DNA from: Magnetococcales bacterium | GTDB taxonomy: Bacteria > Pseudomonadota > Magnetococcia > Magnetococcales > UBA8363 | NCBI GenBank assembly: GCA_015660855.1 | Contig: JACSDG010000005.1 | Coordinates: 1 to 50,749, forward strand | Reading direction: 5' to 3' | Length of the DNA stretch: 50,749 bases | Shown here: positions 27,001-34,326 of the stretch, piece by piece | How the letters are laid out: each line of letters starts with the position of its first letter | Numbering within the stretch: position 1 is the stretch's first letter | Translations under genes and position numbers: made by a program | The notes under the pieces: model-generated | The model's input: only the letters and a program-made list of their open reading frames with translations | Databases searched by the model: none | Told to the model about the DNA's origin: nothing

Positions 27001-27123
27001 TAGGGTATGCCCGCGGATGACGCGGTTGTCGGTGAGTACCAGGATGATCTTGGCAAGGTAGTCTGTTCGTCCCCAGCTGCGACGAAATGGATGTTTGCGT
27101 CTTTCAACGGCGGGGGTTGTCAT
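24022..27123 (-). CDS. Hybrid sensor histidine kinase (PilZ-like, GAF, HisKA, HATPase, REC, HPt)
   Basis: A 1,033-residue cytoplasmic kinase with no membrane helix. In order: PilZ-like domain about 8-118 (ERRKHPFRR, LNVGLGGISI); GAF about 120-275; HisKA with His291 in SHEIRTPMN; HATPase with NLINNAIKYTD, DTGIGI and GTGLGLAI; a receiver-like segment about 545-650 without a usable Asp; a true receiver with Asp728 in LMDLRMPLMDGY; and an HPt domain with His880 in HTIKGVSSNFGA. The PilZ Ser of the N/DxSxxG motif is Gly, so c-di-GMP binding is uncertain. It lies downstream of the receiver-cytochrome gene and a 15-base tandem repeat, and no Shine-Dalgarno site precedes its ATG. Confidence 0.92.
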   Translation of the reverse strand: MTTPAVERRKHPFRRSWGRTDYLAKIILVLTDNRVIRGHTLNVGLGGISIHVDDEVDKLREGLKGELSLDPDPYDMRFSCIVARAVERTVALRFIDEVNSFGLYITQYMMVDILVRTADAFAAAPGLEDTIQTAVSNIRTQLQCEASSLFLIDDQGLELVCYACSGPVSITGMRVGIHEGIVGRTYRENRSFVIQDVSNDDHFHATTDQLTGFVTRSILSAPLRVNNHTIGVLEIINKRGDGLFAGSEILVLSALASQTALAIFNIRQREKLDQARAASESKSEFLARMSHEIRTPMNAIIGFADLGARKKTDAVFDYLQKISRSSRSLMRIIDDVLDYSSIEAGKINLKPVEFNLQDLLDHLLDMFWKQADEKNIDLQIHISKVCFLPLFGDVLRLEQILINLINNAIKYTDFGEVEISVAVLQETPQGVELQFTIRDTGIGIAQEDIHLLFNSFTQVDPSLTRRFDGTGLGLAISKQLVELMHGRIWVTSNLYQGSVFYFTSVFGVPSKIKADAVALPRSPTDRPVLLVGSSPTMLSTIAGFLEVMGMTVLQRGMDGNSSWPDLVFGFEGSMAIVDLPRSQEPVEELLQHQSASKKRNSDGKPNAVIMLSHFHHEERLRQLTMSTPGIRLIFKPVGSAVLLRAIQEFFNPSAGTPKTIPNQDLSTSVFQQLHGAKILLVEDNSINQQVAQELLEEVGMIVKVANHGAKAVQYINTRGETYDLVLMDLRMPLMDGYTATRHLRNNPANQNLPIIAMTAHALNEDREKCLAAGMNDHVPKPIDRARLYEALLRWIVRRKGLGRESVPVAPRDESVPNEILPPLPGIDTQEALLRLGNNHKLLRSILKEFYRKFRQSDTTVFQIGSANDAAANQSAMDILHTIKGVSSNFGAHRLSRTAMELEQEIKKTGIFNPMLFENFRTAFQEVHHSIGMLIAEEESLEPLEDHYLSDTAPDVAKLTPVMKTLYNRLKIKKINAEESFEQLKPLLSGSSPEIKKAMKQMEQHIEDLAFQPALEVLEKLYLLLGIPMDKDHP

Positions 27124-27193
27124 GGTGCTCGATAATCAGGTTGATTATGGTGGGGTTGATCATGGTGGGGTTGATCATGGTGGGGTTGATCAT
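27104..27193 (-). CDS. Possible 29-codon upstream ORF overlapping the kinase start
   Basis: The frame reads MINPT three times, then IINLIIEHHDNPRR and stop. Its stop (27104-27106) lies 15 bases inside the kinase gene, in another frame. AGGA lies about 13 bases before its ATG, while the kinase ATG has no ribosome site. It could therefore deliver ribosomes to the kinase start; this is inferred from spacing only. Confidence 0.35.
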   Translation of the reverse strand: MINPTMINPTMINPTIINLIIEHHDNPRR

Positions 27194-27199
27194 GGTGGT
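27140..27199. repeat. Four tandem copies of a 15-base repeat
   Basis: Units of GTTGATCATGGTGGG start at 27140, 27155, 27170 and 27185. The first has ATTATGG in place of ATCATGG and the last ends in T. The unit is a multiple of three, contains TGATCA and lies in the leader of the hybrid kinase gene. Confidence 0.95.
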
Positions 27200-27279
27200 G
27201 GCCCGGTCCTGAGGTTATTTATCGGACGCAAAACCAGAAACTGTCATGCTGGTGATGGTATCTGAATTCCCACCCGCCA

Positions 27280-28380
27280 CTATAACGTTTCCAAAAATCG
27301 GATCAAGCTCCATATCTTCTTTTCCGAAAGAATTTCCTTGAAGGGGGGCATTTCGGTTTCCAAGGGCACGCCACCTTCGGCAATGGTCCAAAACAAAAAG
27401 GCGTCTTTTTGCAGAATGCCGGAACCAGACAGGCTGAGTCGTCCTGGGGTGGAGTGCAAGGTCGCTGCATCGGGGCCGTCCGCATTACCCATGGAACCAT
27501 GACAGCGGGTACAGTAATGGCGATAAATCTCGCGTCCTTGATCGATGGCATCCAAATCCCGTGCCAACGGGTTGAGGTGCAGCGAAGCACCATCGCAGTT
27601 TCCTCGCAAGTATTGGTTACAGTAATAGTTGGCAAGCTGGTGGCCGAAAAAATAGTGTTTCCGGTTTTTTGTGGTCGCCGTGCGTGACGATGGGGTGGCA
27701 CCGTTGGCAGGTGGTGATGAGGTTTCTTCGGTTTCCGGCGTGGGCAGGGTCGTCTGGCGGGCCGACCGATGCTCCGGGGTGACTTCGTGATTTTGTTGGC
27801 TCAATCCAAAAACCACCGCCACGGTGACCAGGATGACCCCGGAGATGTTGGCAACCAACCAACCCATGGATCGTTTCCTGGGTTTTTCGCCCCCTGACCT
27901 GGGAGGACGTGCGGGTGCTCGGGCCGTGATCATCGGTGGGGGAGTCCACTGGGTTGGCGGCGCACTTTTGTCCGCCTCGGTGTTGCTGGGGCGGGAGGTA
28001 TCGATGGGGGCGGGGGGGGCGGGGTCGGCGAAGGCCAATTCCACCATTTTTCGGGGATCCTCAGGAAATGGCTTGGAAAAAAAATGGGTGGCCCCCGCTT
28101 CCCTGGCCTTGGCGGTGTTTTCTGGTGTCAATTGACCCGACAGCACCAGAATTCGACCGCGAAATCCTTTTTCCCGCAGGATATAGATGGTCGGGATGCC
28201 GTCCATCACCGGCATTTCCAGATCCATGATGATTAAATCCGGTTGCCAAACGGTCGCAATGGTAATGCCGGCTTTGCCGTTCTCGGCAGTGCGGACTTCA
28301 TAGCCCGCTCCCAGTAATGCGGTCTCTAACACGATCCGGAAATGCCAGTCGTCCTCAATGATTAAAATGCTTCGTGGCAT
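27280..28380 (-). CDS. Receiver domain-transmembrane-cytochrome c fusion
   Basis: The 366-residue protein begins with a complete receiver: Asp10/Asp11, phospho-acceptor Asp53 in IMDLEMP, Ser81 and Lys103 in SKPF. A Pro/Ala-rich linker spans about 118-170. A single membrane helix at 172-194 follows a basic stretch (EKPRKRS), which predicts N-in, C-out topology. The exported part has a Cys pair (YYCNQYLRGNC) and a class I cytochrome c with CTRCH at 290-294 and likely axial Met344 in EMPPF. The receiver would be cytoplasmic and the haem periplasmic. It lies between the single-domain regulator and the hybrid kinase genes on the same strand. Confidence 0.9.
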   Translation of the reverse strand: MPRSILIIEDDWHFRIVLETALLGAGYEVRTAENGKAGITIATVWQPDLIIMDLEMPVMDGIPTIYILREKGFRGRILVLSGQLTPENTAKAREAGATHFFSKPFPEDPRKMVELAFADPAPPAPIDTSRPSNTEADKSAPPTQWTPPPMITARAPARPPRSGGEKPRKRSMGWLVANISGVILVTVAVVFGLSQQNHEVTPEHRSARQTTLPTPETEETSSPPANGATPSSRTATTKNRKHYFFGHQLANYYCNQYLRGNCDGASLHLNPLARDLDAIDQGREIYRHYCTRCHGSMGNADGPDAATLHSTPGRLSLSGSGILQKDAFLFWTIAEGGVPLETEMPPFKEILSEKKIWSLIRFLETL

Positions 28381-28448
28381 CAGAACCCGTTTTCCTGAGT
28401 TAAATTAACGATTGCGTGATTCTTGGGGGTTGTGTTCCTGGACCGCCA

Positions 28449-28802
28449 TCATTCAAAGAGCGACCCGATAATTGCGGTAACGCTGCCTTCAAGCGGCTTG
28501 ACCAGGATATGGTTGGCCCCTGCTTTGACCGCCTTGACGGTGTTGCCGCCCCCAGAGGCTCCTGTCAAAACGGCTATTTTACCACGGTATCCCTTTGATC
28601 TTAACGTGAGGATGGTGTCAATCCCGTCGGTGACCGGCATTTCCAGGTCAGTGATGATTAAATCAGGATGCCACTCAAACGTCAGCGAAACACCCGATTG
28701 GCCGTCGGTGGTTGTTTTGACTTGATGGCCTGCGGCTTCCAGTGGGGTTTGCAGGATGGTCAGGAAATGAATGTCATCATCAATAATTAGTATTTTTTTC
28801 AT
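28449..28802 (-). CDS. Single-domain response regulator (CheY-like)
   Basis: A 117-residue stand-alone receiver: acidic pocket IDDD at residues 8-10, phospho-acceptor Asp52 in ITDLEMPVTDG, Thr in VLTGA and Lys in VKPLEG. No output domain follows. It closely resembles the receiver of the cytochrome fusion downstream (both have DLIIxDLEMPVxDGI), so one probably arose by duplication of the other. It is the first gene of the four-gene signalling cluster and may act as a phosphate shuttle or sink for the hybrid kinase. Confidence 0.92.
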   Translation of the reverse strand: MKKILIIDDDIHFLTILQTPLEAAGHQVKTTTDGQSGVSLTFEWHPDLIITDLEMPVTDGIDTILTLRSKGYRGKIAVLTGASGGGNTVKAVKAGANHILVKPLEGSVTAIIGSLFE

Positions 28803-28855
28803 CTATGTACCCATGCAATAAAAAAACGGAGAATGACCTATTTGTTTAAATGAGG

Positions 28856-30031
28856 TTATGGGCGGCTTTTTTGGGTTCCTGACTGTTGCAGACACGTAGC
28901 GAATATATCGGAAAGATTATTTTCAAATGTTTCGATTTTAAATCTTTCCAGGAATCTATCTCTCCCAGATCTCCCCATATCCCTGCATAGTACTTTATCT
29001 TTCGTAAACAATTCAAGTGCGACAACAAGTTTTTCCATATTTTTCTTTGGAAACACAATCCCTGTGATACCATCATCCACAATGGCGGGTATGGCCCCTT
29101 CCGCTGAGGCGATGATCGGCAGGGCGTGGGCCATGGCTTCCAGCAGGACAACCGGGAAACTGTCGCGATGGGTTGGAAATACAAAAACGTCGGCACTTGC
29201 AAACAACGCGTCCTTATCGCTTCCAAACTTGGGGCCAACATATTTAACTATTGTATCGAGATTGAATTGTTTGATAAGTATTGTTATTTCATTGAAACAT
29301 TCCTGGGATGCTATCGCTCCGGCCACGATGCCGCGAAATTGAATTCCTTTGGATTTCAGTATCCCAAGGGCCTTGATAAAATCCAGGGGACCTTTTTCTT
29401 CGGTAATGTTGGAAAAAAATAAAAATCTGATCGAATCGGCTTGGGGGGGGCGATCTGCGGACAACTCCGGTTTGATATGTTTCCATGGGATCCCGTTGGC
29501 GAGAAAATAAGTTCTCGCCAACGGGACGTATTCCTCGATGTCGTAGAACAGCAACGGTGACAGGTGGATGACATCCACGCCATGAAATGCCCGGCGGTAA
29601 AGAAAACGATGGATCCATCGAGAGGATGCCGCTTGAATTCCCAGTCCATGCAGGTGCAAAACAGGACGAATGCCCAGCCATTTGATCAGGGTCAGCAGCA
29701 TGAAATCCCGATAAAAGGGCATTCCTGTGGGTACCAGAGTGAAATAGACTAGGTCAGGTTTAAAAGTCAGGCAACGATAAACAAGCTGGGCTGCGAGAAG
29801 CAACAGTCGCAGCAGTTTTCGCACGTTGTTTCGCCCAAATTCTTGAATGGAAGCGGCAAAACGAATAGGAAGAACAAAAATATTAAATTTTTCTTTCAAT
29901 ACGCCCGAGTCGCAAACCGCCTGACTCATCACCGTGACCCCATGCGTGGGCGGTGGCAGTTGCGCCAGTATGAGCAGTCTGGGTTTGTCGCCGGTCGTCT
30001 TTGGTGAACTGTCCGGGTCTGTTGGAGTCAT
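28856..30031 (-). CDS. GT4-family glycosyltransferase
   Basis: The 391-residue enzyme has a GT-B fold. The N-terminal half has LLILAQLPPPTHGVTVMSQA and HLHGLGIQ. The C-terminal donor-binding half has FLFFSNITEEKGPLDFIKAL, YVGPKFGSDKDALFASADVF, FPTHRDSFPVVLLEAMAHAL and SAEGAIPAIVDDGITG (the EX7E-type region). It probably adds sugars to a surface polysaccharide. The frame is open for another 110 codons upstream, but that stretch reads through composite repeat copy C, so ATG 30031, which has GAAGG just before it, is chosen. Confidence 0.9.
   Translation of the reverse strand: MTPTDPDSSPKTTGDKPRLLILAQLPPPTHGVTVMSQAVCDSGVLKEKFNIFVLPIRFAASIQEFGRNNVRKLLRLLLLAAQLVYRCLTFKPDLVYFTLVPTGMPFYRDFMLLTLIKWLGIRPVLHLHGLGIQAASSRWIHRFLYRRAFHGVDVIHLSPLLFYDIEEYVPLARTYFLANGIPWKHIKPELSADRPPQADSIRFLFFSNITEEKGPLDFIKALGILKSKGIQFRGIVAGAIASQECFNEITILIKQFNLDTIVKYVGPKFGSDKDALFASADVFVFPTHRDSFPVVLLEAMAHALPIIASAEGAIPAIVDDGITGIVFPKKNMEKLVVALELFTKDKVLCRDMGRSGRDRFLERFKIETFENNLSDIFATCLQQSGTQKSRP
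29491..29526. repeat. 15-bp perfect inverted repeat inside the glycosyltransferase gene
   Basis: TCCCGTTGGCGAGAA at 29491-29505 is the exact reverse complement of 29512-29526, with a six-base loop. It lies in coding sequence for PLARTYFLANGI of the glycosyltransferase. Confidence 0.9.
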
Positions 30032-30135
30032 GATGCCTTCTTTATGAATCGATGAGTTTTTTTTAGGGGGAGCCGACAGTCTATCCATTTTCTTTTGGAA
30101 TCTGAGGGGGCCATGGCAACCTCCGGGTAAAAATA

Positions 30136-30228
30136 TCAAAATCAAAGTCAAAGTCAAAAGAAAAACCTTGGAGACTCTGCCTCCAAACCGCAGAACGGGG
30201 GGATGATTCCTCCCGGACCCCCGCAATA
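30136..30228. repeat. Composite hairpin repeat, copy C
   Basis: A TCAAAATCAAAGTCAAAGTC stretch, then AAAACCTTGG, hairpin GGAGAC-TCT-GCCTCC (one mismatch), a second G-rich hairpin and ACCCCCGCAAT. The orientation matches copy A. It lies between the glycosyltransferase and the ATPase/HNH pair. A related TCAAAGTCAAAATC stretch follows the pair at 32381-32403. Confidence 0.8.
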
Positions 30229-30277
30229 GTTTTCGAAGAAAGAGGGGAGACTGATCGGTTGCGGATGAAATCCCCCT

Positions 30278-30306
30278 TTGACAAATGCGACCGGGAGAAA
30301 GATTAT
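30278..30306 (+). promoter_or_regulatory. Candidate sigma70 promoter of the ATPase/HNH pair
   Basis: TTGACA at 30278-30283 is followed after 17 bases by GATTAT (four of six matches to TATAAT). The GTG of the ATPase gene is 66 bases downstream. The TTGACA is part of a CCCCCTTTGACAAA word also found at 13192-13205, so it may be repeat-derived. Confidence 0.4.
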
Positions 30307-30372
30307 GCAACCGTCTGGGCCTTATTTTTAAAGAAAATTTAAAATGTTCGACAAAACCCAAGAGACATCCCG

Positions 30373-31641
30373 GTGAAAGTTAACCGCATAACCATTGAAA
30401 ATTTTCGGGGAATCCGGGAATTATCCCTTAATTTGGCCTTCCCCCTCACGGTGTTCACTGGAAAGAATGGCGCGGGAAAATCCTCCATTCTCGATTGTCT
30501 TGCAGCACTCCTCTCCTGGTATCCAGCACGGTTGGGTTCCCCCCGGGGAAGAGGTTCATTCTTCAAAAAAACCGACATTGGCAATTTCCAAAATACTACC
30601 CAAGGGCGTATTAGCGTCGCTGTTGCAGGAGACGTAGTTACCGAATGGGGTCTTGGCATAGATAGGAAAGCCAACAAGAAATACTTTCATCGAGTGAATT
30701 CTGAAGCATTCTCACAAGACAATCCTGGCCCTAACATTCCTCTGGTTGTGCATTATTCAGTGCATCGAACCGTCCTGGACATCCCTTTGCGGATTCGCGG
30801 AAAGATTGATTTGACATCGCCACTCACCGCTTTTGCAGGGGCGTTTCATGCCAGCAGCAACTTTCGTGCATTTTTTTCCTGGTTCCGGCAGCGGGAAGAT
30901 TTGGAAAATGAAAAACGGTGGGATCGCTTGGTGGACGCGGACCTTCCCGATGAAATGTTGGCGCAATCCATTCGCAAGCAACGGGATCCACAACTGCAGG
31001 CTGTGCGGAGTGCAGTAACAATCTTTACGGGATTTACCGATCTTAGAGTGTACCGCGACCCCCTGCATATGGGGGTGAAAAAAGCGGAGAAAAAAATATG
31101 GGTGGATCATCTGTCGGATGGTGAAAAATGTTTACTCGCTTTGGTGGGTGACTTGGCTCGGCGTTTGGCCATTCTTTCGGGATCGAGCGGGCAAGATCCC
31201 TTGTCAATGGCGGGCGTTGTCCTCATCGATGAAATTGATCTCCATCTTCATCCAGCGTGGCAGCGGGAAATCCTGCCCAAATTGGTGCAAACTTTCTCCA
31301 ACTGCCAATTTATTGTCTCCACCCATTCACCGCAAATCCTCAGCGATGTTCGCCCCGAAGCGATTTTTCAATTGCACCAGACCAGCGATGGCATCAAAGT
31401 CAGTCATCCCCAGGACTCCTACGGTCAAACCAGCAACCGCATCCTGGAAGACACCATGGATGTCCCCGAGCGACCGGAACGGATCAAGGAAAAGCTGCGT
31501 CTTCTTTTTGATTCCATCGCCCAAAAAGAATTGCCTGTGGCCAGAGAACAGGTTCTTGAATTGGAAAAGATTCTTGGCAGCGATCCCGATCTGGTACGAG
31601 CCAATACCCTCATTCGTCGCTACGAGGTGTTGGGGCAATGA
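30373..31641 (+). CDS. ptuA: AAA/SMC-like ATPase, PtuA-type (Septu defence)
   Basis: The 422-residue protein begins IENFRGIRELSLNL and has a Walker A, TGKNGAGKSSILDCLA, at about residues 28-43. The ABC-type signature HLSDGEKCLLALVGDLARR, a Walker B VVLIDEIDLHLHP and the switch QFIVSTHSPQIL follow, as in OLD/RecF-type defence ATPases. Paired with an HNH nuclease of the TIGR02646 type, this is the PtuA of Septu-like systems (also the effector pair of retron Ec78). No reverse transcriptase is nearby, so it is a stand-alone pair. The start is GTG 30373. Its stop overlaps the nuclease start (ATGA). Confidence 0.85.
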   Translation: MKVNRITIENFRGIRELSLNLAFPLTVFTGKNGAGKSSILDCLAALLSWYPARLGSPRGRGSFFKKTDIGNFQNTTQGRISVAVAGDVVTEWGLGIDRKANKKYFHRVNSEAFSQDNPGPNIPLVVHYSVHRTVLDIPLRIRGKIDLTSPLTAFAGAFHASSNFRAFFSWFRQREDLENEKRWDRLVDADLPDEMLAQSIRKQRDPQLQAVRSAVTIFTGFTDLRVYRDPLHMGVKKAEKKIWVDHLSDGEKCLLALVGDLARRLAILSGSSGQDPLSMAGVVLIDEIDLHLHPAWQREILPKLVQTFSNCQFIVSTHSPQILSDVRPEAIFQLHQTSDGIKVSHPQDSYGQTSNRILEDTMDVPERPERIKEKLRLLFDSIAQKELPVAREQVLELEKILGSDPDLVRANTLIRRYEVLGQ

Positions 31642-32237
31642 AATACATCAGAAAAAAAGCCGAACCACCAAAATTTACCCTATGGAAAAAACAGAACATT
31701 CCCCTTGGAATGGGATATGGTCAACTCCATTCCGATGTAAAAAAGAGTCTTCACACGAGCCTTATTCAGGAACAGGGAGGTCTTTGCTGTTACTGTGAAT
31801 GTCGTGTCCGCCAGGAAGGGAGCCATATTGAACATTTTTGTCCACAACAGACCTTCCCTGGTATGGGCTTGAAGTACGACAATCTCCACGCCTCCTGTCA
31901 AAGAGAACTGCAACCAGGAGAACCGCTCCATTGTGGTCATGGAAAAGCGAATTGGTTTGATCAGGATCTATTGGTTTCACCACTCGACCCAGGATGCGAA
32001 GCACGCTTCAAGTTTACAGCAATTGGCAAAATGGTTGCCGCTGATCCCGAGGATGTCGCAGCCAGGGAAACTATCGACAAACTGGGGCTGAACATTGAAA
32101 AACTTCAAGCCCTGCGCAAGGGGGCTATCGATGCATTGATGGACAACTCCCCGGACCAGATTTATCAGATTTTAGATATGCCGATCAACGGTGAATTCCA
32201 GGAGTTTCTTACAACAATTCGGGCGGTTCTGACATAA
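31638..32237 (+). CDS. ptuB: HNH endonuclease, PtuB-type (TIGR02646 family)
   Basis: The 199-residue protein opens MKYIRKKAEPPKF, the usual start of TIGR02646 proteins. It contains CCYCECRV followed by HIEHFCPQ (HNH metal/catalytic residues), then YDNLHASCQRE and later CGHGKANWFD, which supply further Cys and His ligands. It should be the DNase effector controlled by the upstream ATPase. The ATGA overlap gives tight coupling. The pair is flanked by repeat sequence on both sides, in keeping with an acquired defence cassette. Confidence 0.88.
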   Translation: MKYIRKKAEPPKFTLWKKQNIPLGMGYGQLHSDVKKSLHTSLIQEQGGLCCYCECRVRQEGSHIEHFCPQQTFPGMGLKYDNLHASCQRELQPGEPLHCGHGKANWFDQDLLVSPLDPGCEARFKFTAIGKMVAADPEDVAARETIDKLGLNIEKLQALRKGAIDALMDNSPDQIYQILDMPINGEFQEFLTTIRAVLT

Positions 32238-32375
32238 TCCCCCCCTTCTTCACCCAGCAACGGCAACGGGGAGTCGAAGATTTTCTCGACAACACCTTTT
32301 TAAGTATTGTTGGGACTTCGTTTCCATGAGGATTCCGGACCCTGGGTCTGCCCCCCCCCCCTTGATGGGCGGCGG

Positions 32376-32403
32376 TAAAATTAAAATCAAAGTCAAAATC
32401 AAA
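32376..32403. repeat. TCAAAGTCAAAATC repeat fragment
   Basis: AAAATCAAAGTCAAAATCAAA matches the start of copy C in the same orientation. An 11-C run lies just upstream (32351-32361). The 235-base spacer to the secretin gene holds no gene that I can support. Confidence 0.6.
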
Positions 32404-32478
32404 TTTGGGGCATATTATTTGCAAGTCAGACATTGTTGGTGTTGGATCATGGGGTATGGGGCCTGAGGCGGATTGCGG

Positions 32479-34272
32479 ATGGTGTTAACTTTTACCCGGA
32501 ATAGACCGTTTATGCGTGTGTTGCTGGTTGTCGCTGCTATTTTGACGGTTCTATCCTCTGGTTGTCAGAAAACCTCAATGCCTGTGTCTGTAGGGCATCT
32601 GAATCCCGTTTCGGATCCACGCCAGGGGAGTGAGGGGGATATTCCCGATATCGTCCATGCGACCCCCTACCTGCCACCGGCGCACCCCCAGGAAGAGCGA
32701 TACACCATCGTGGTCTTCGATGTCCCGGTTCGGGAGGTGCTTTTCACCCTGACGCGTAATTCCCGTATCCAAACCGATATTCACCCCGCCATTGAGGGAC
32801 ATGTGACTCTGAATGCGGTGGAACAAACCCTGCCGGCCATCCTGGAAAGTCTATCTCGGCAGGTGGATCTGGTGTACGAGTTGAAGGGGGAAAACCTGAT
32901 CATTCGGCCCGATCACCCGTACTGGCACACCTACAAGGTGGATTATCTCAACATGAAGCGGGAATCCTCCGGATCCATGAGTTTGAGTCTGGAAAGTGGT
33001 GCCAATCAAGGGATTTCTGCTTCGGGCGGTGCCGATATTACGGCCGAATTTGAAATGGATTTCTGGGAACCCCTTGTCGAGGGGATCAAAAAAATCATCA
33101 AGGTTGATAATGCCGAGCGCACCAAGTGGCGTGCCAAGTCCATGGATGCCTCGAAAGAGGTTCAGGAGGCGGGTTCTGGATCGGATGGCGAGCCGAAAAA
33201 GGGGAAGGGTAAGGAAAAAGGCAAGGATAAGGGCAATGAAAAACCGGAAGAGGAATCGTTGGTGGTTCACAAGGCCACTGGGGTTCTTTCCGTGTCGGCT
33301 ACCAAAGGCCAACATAAGCAGATTCAGGAATTCCTCGACATGATTGTTGCCACGGCGCATCAGCAGGTACTCATCGAGGCGACGGTGGTGGAAATCAGGT
33401 TGAACGACTATTACATCCATGGCGTTGACTGGGGGCGTGTGACCGGGGGCGGATCGGGTACCAGTTTGGGGATCGGGGAGAGGGTTTTGGGGGAGGGGGG
33501 CAGCTCGGTGATCGGGTTGATCGACTCTGGACAAATGACCAAAACCTTTGGTGGGGCGGATGGCTCTCCTCTCTTCGGGATAGGTCACCAGATAAAAACG
33601 GGTGCCGGCAAAAATAATGTGATCAGTGCTTCTCTGCGTCTTTTGAACGAGTTTGGCGATGTTACGGTCCTGTCCAGCCCAAAGGTAATGACACTGAATA
33701 ATCAAACGGCGGTCATGAAAGTGGGTGACCAGCATATTTATTTTGAAACCAAATTTGAAGAAACTTCCACAGAATCGGAAACCTCCAACACGGTCAGAAA
33801 AAAAGGAAAGACAACATTCAACAAAAAGGAGGCTTTGGAAGGGTTGATTTTGTCTGTCACACCCAATGTGGAAAGTTCGGGAATTGTTTCCCTGCATGTC
33901 CGTCCGGTGCTTTCGCAAAAAATTGGTGTTTTCGCGGGTCCCGATGGTAACGAATATCCACAGTTTCAGATTCGGGAAATGGATTCCGTTTTGCGGGTGA
34001 CGACCGGGCAGGTCGTAGTTTTGGGGGGTCTGATGAAAGATTTTGCTGAGAGTAAAAAAACCACCTTGCCTGGATTGGGTGAACTTCCTTTGGCCAGTTA
34101 TCTTTTTGGCACCCAAAGTCGCACCCTGAGCAAAACCGAAATGGCCATTTTTATTCGTCCCACCATCATGACACCGGATACGCTGCGGGAACAGATGGAC
34201 CGAAACCATTTTTCACTGGGCCAGGAGGATGGTTTGCGCGACCGGTCCGGGGTCGCTCCGGCATTGGAATGA
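32479..34272 (+). CDS. mshL: MSHA-type pilus secretin (MshL)
   Basis: The protein of about 597 residues has a lipoprotein signal (VLLVVAAILTVLSSGC). An N-terminal secretin/TonB short domain (FDVPVREVLFTLTRNS) and an N1-type domain follow, then a Lys/Gly/Glu-rich linker at about 235-265. The C-terminal secretin domain has VLIEATVVEIRL, VTVLSSPKVMTLNNQTAVMKVG, LSVTPNV and GLGELPLASYLFG. It should form the outer-membrane channel for a type IV pilus. A TTG two codons before ATG 32479 also fits the frame; ATG 32512 (MRVLLVV) is an alternative start directly at the signal peptide. Confidence 0.9.
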   Translation: MVLTFTRNRPFMRVLLVVAAILTVLSSGCQKTSMPVSVGHLNPVSDPRQGSEGDIPDIVHATPYLPPAHPQEERYTIVVFDVPVREVLFTLTRNSRIQTDIHPAIEGHVTLNAVEQTLPAILESLSRQVDLVYELKGENLIIRPDHPYWHTYKVDYLNMKRESSGSMSLSLESGANQGISASGGADITAEFEMDFWEPLVEGIKKIIKVDNAERTKWRAKSMDASKEVQEAGSGSDGEPKKGKGKEKGKDKGNEKPEEESLVVHKATGVLSVSATKGQHKQIQEFLDMIVATAHQQVLIEATVVEIRLNDYYIHGVDWGRVTGGGSGTSLGIGERVLGEGGSSVIGLIDSGQMTKTFGGADGSPLFGIGHQIKTGAGKNNVISASLRLLNEFGDVTVLSSPKVMTLNNQTAVMKVGDQHIYFETKFEETSTESETSNTVRKKGKTTFNKKEALEGLILSVTPNVESSGIVSLHVRPVLSQKIGVFAGPDGNEYPQFQIREMDSVLRVTTGQVVVLGGLMKDFAESKKTTLPGLGELPLASYLFGTQSRTLSKTEMAIFIRPTIMTPDTLREQMDRNHFSLGQEDGLRDRSGVAPALE

Positions 34273-34326
34273 ATGGGTGGATGCTATGGCGACTGGTATC
34301 ATTTCAGGCAAAAGGTTGCGCAAGCC

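Noticed and set aside
27140..27199. CRISPR array
   Set aside because: The units are 15 bases and contiguous, without spacers, and no cas genes are near.
30032..30361. N-terminal extension of the glycosyltransferase
   Set aside because: It would translate the composite repeat copy C and has no similarity to GT4 proteins.
30373..32237. Retron Ec78
   Set aside because: Only the PtuA/PtuB-like pair is present; no reverse transcriptase gene or msr-msd region is seen.
32851..34209. 452-codon open frame antisense to the secretin gene
   Set aside because: The plus-strand MshL match is unambiguous and the antisense product has no recognisable motif.
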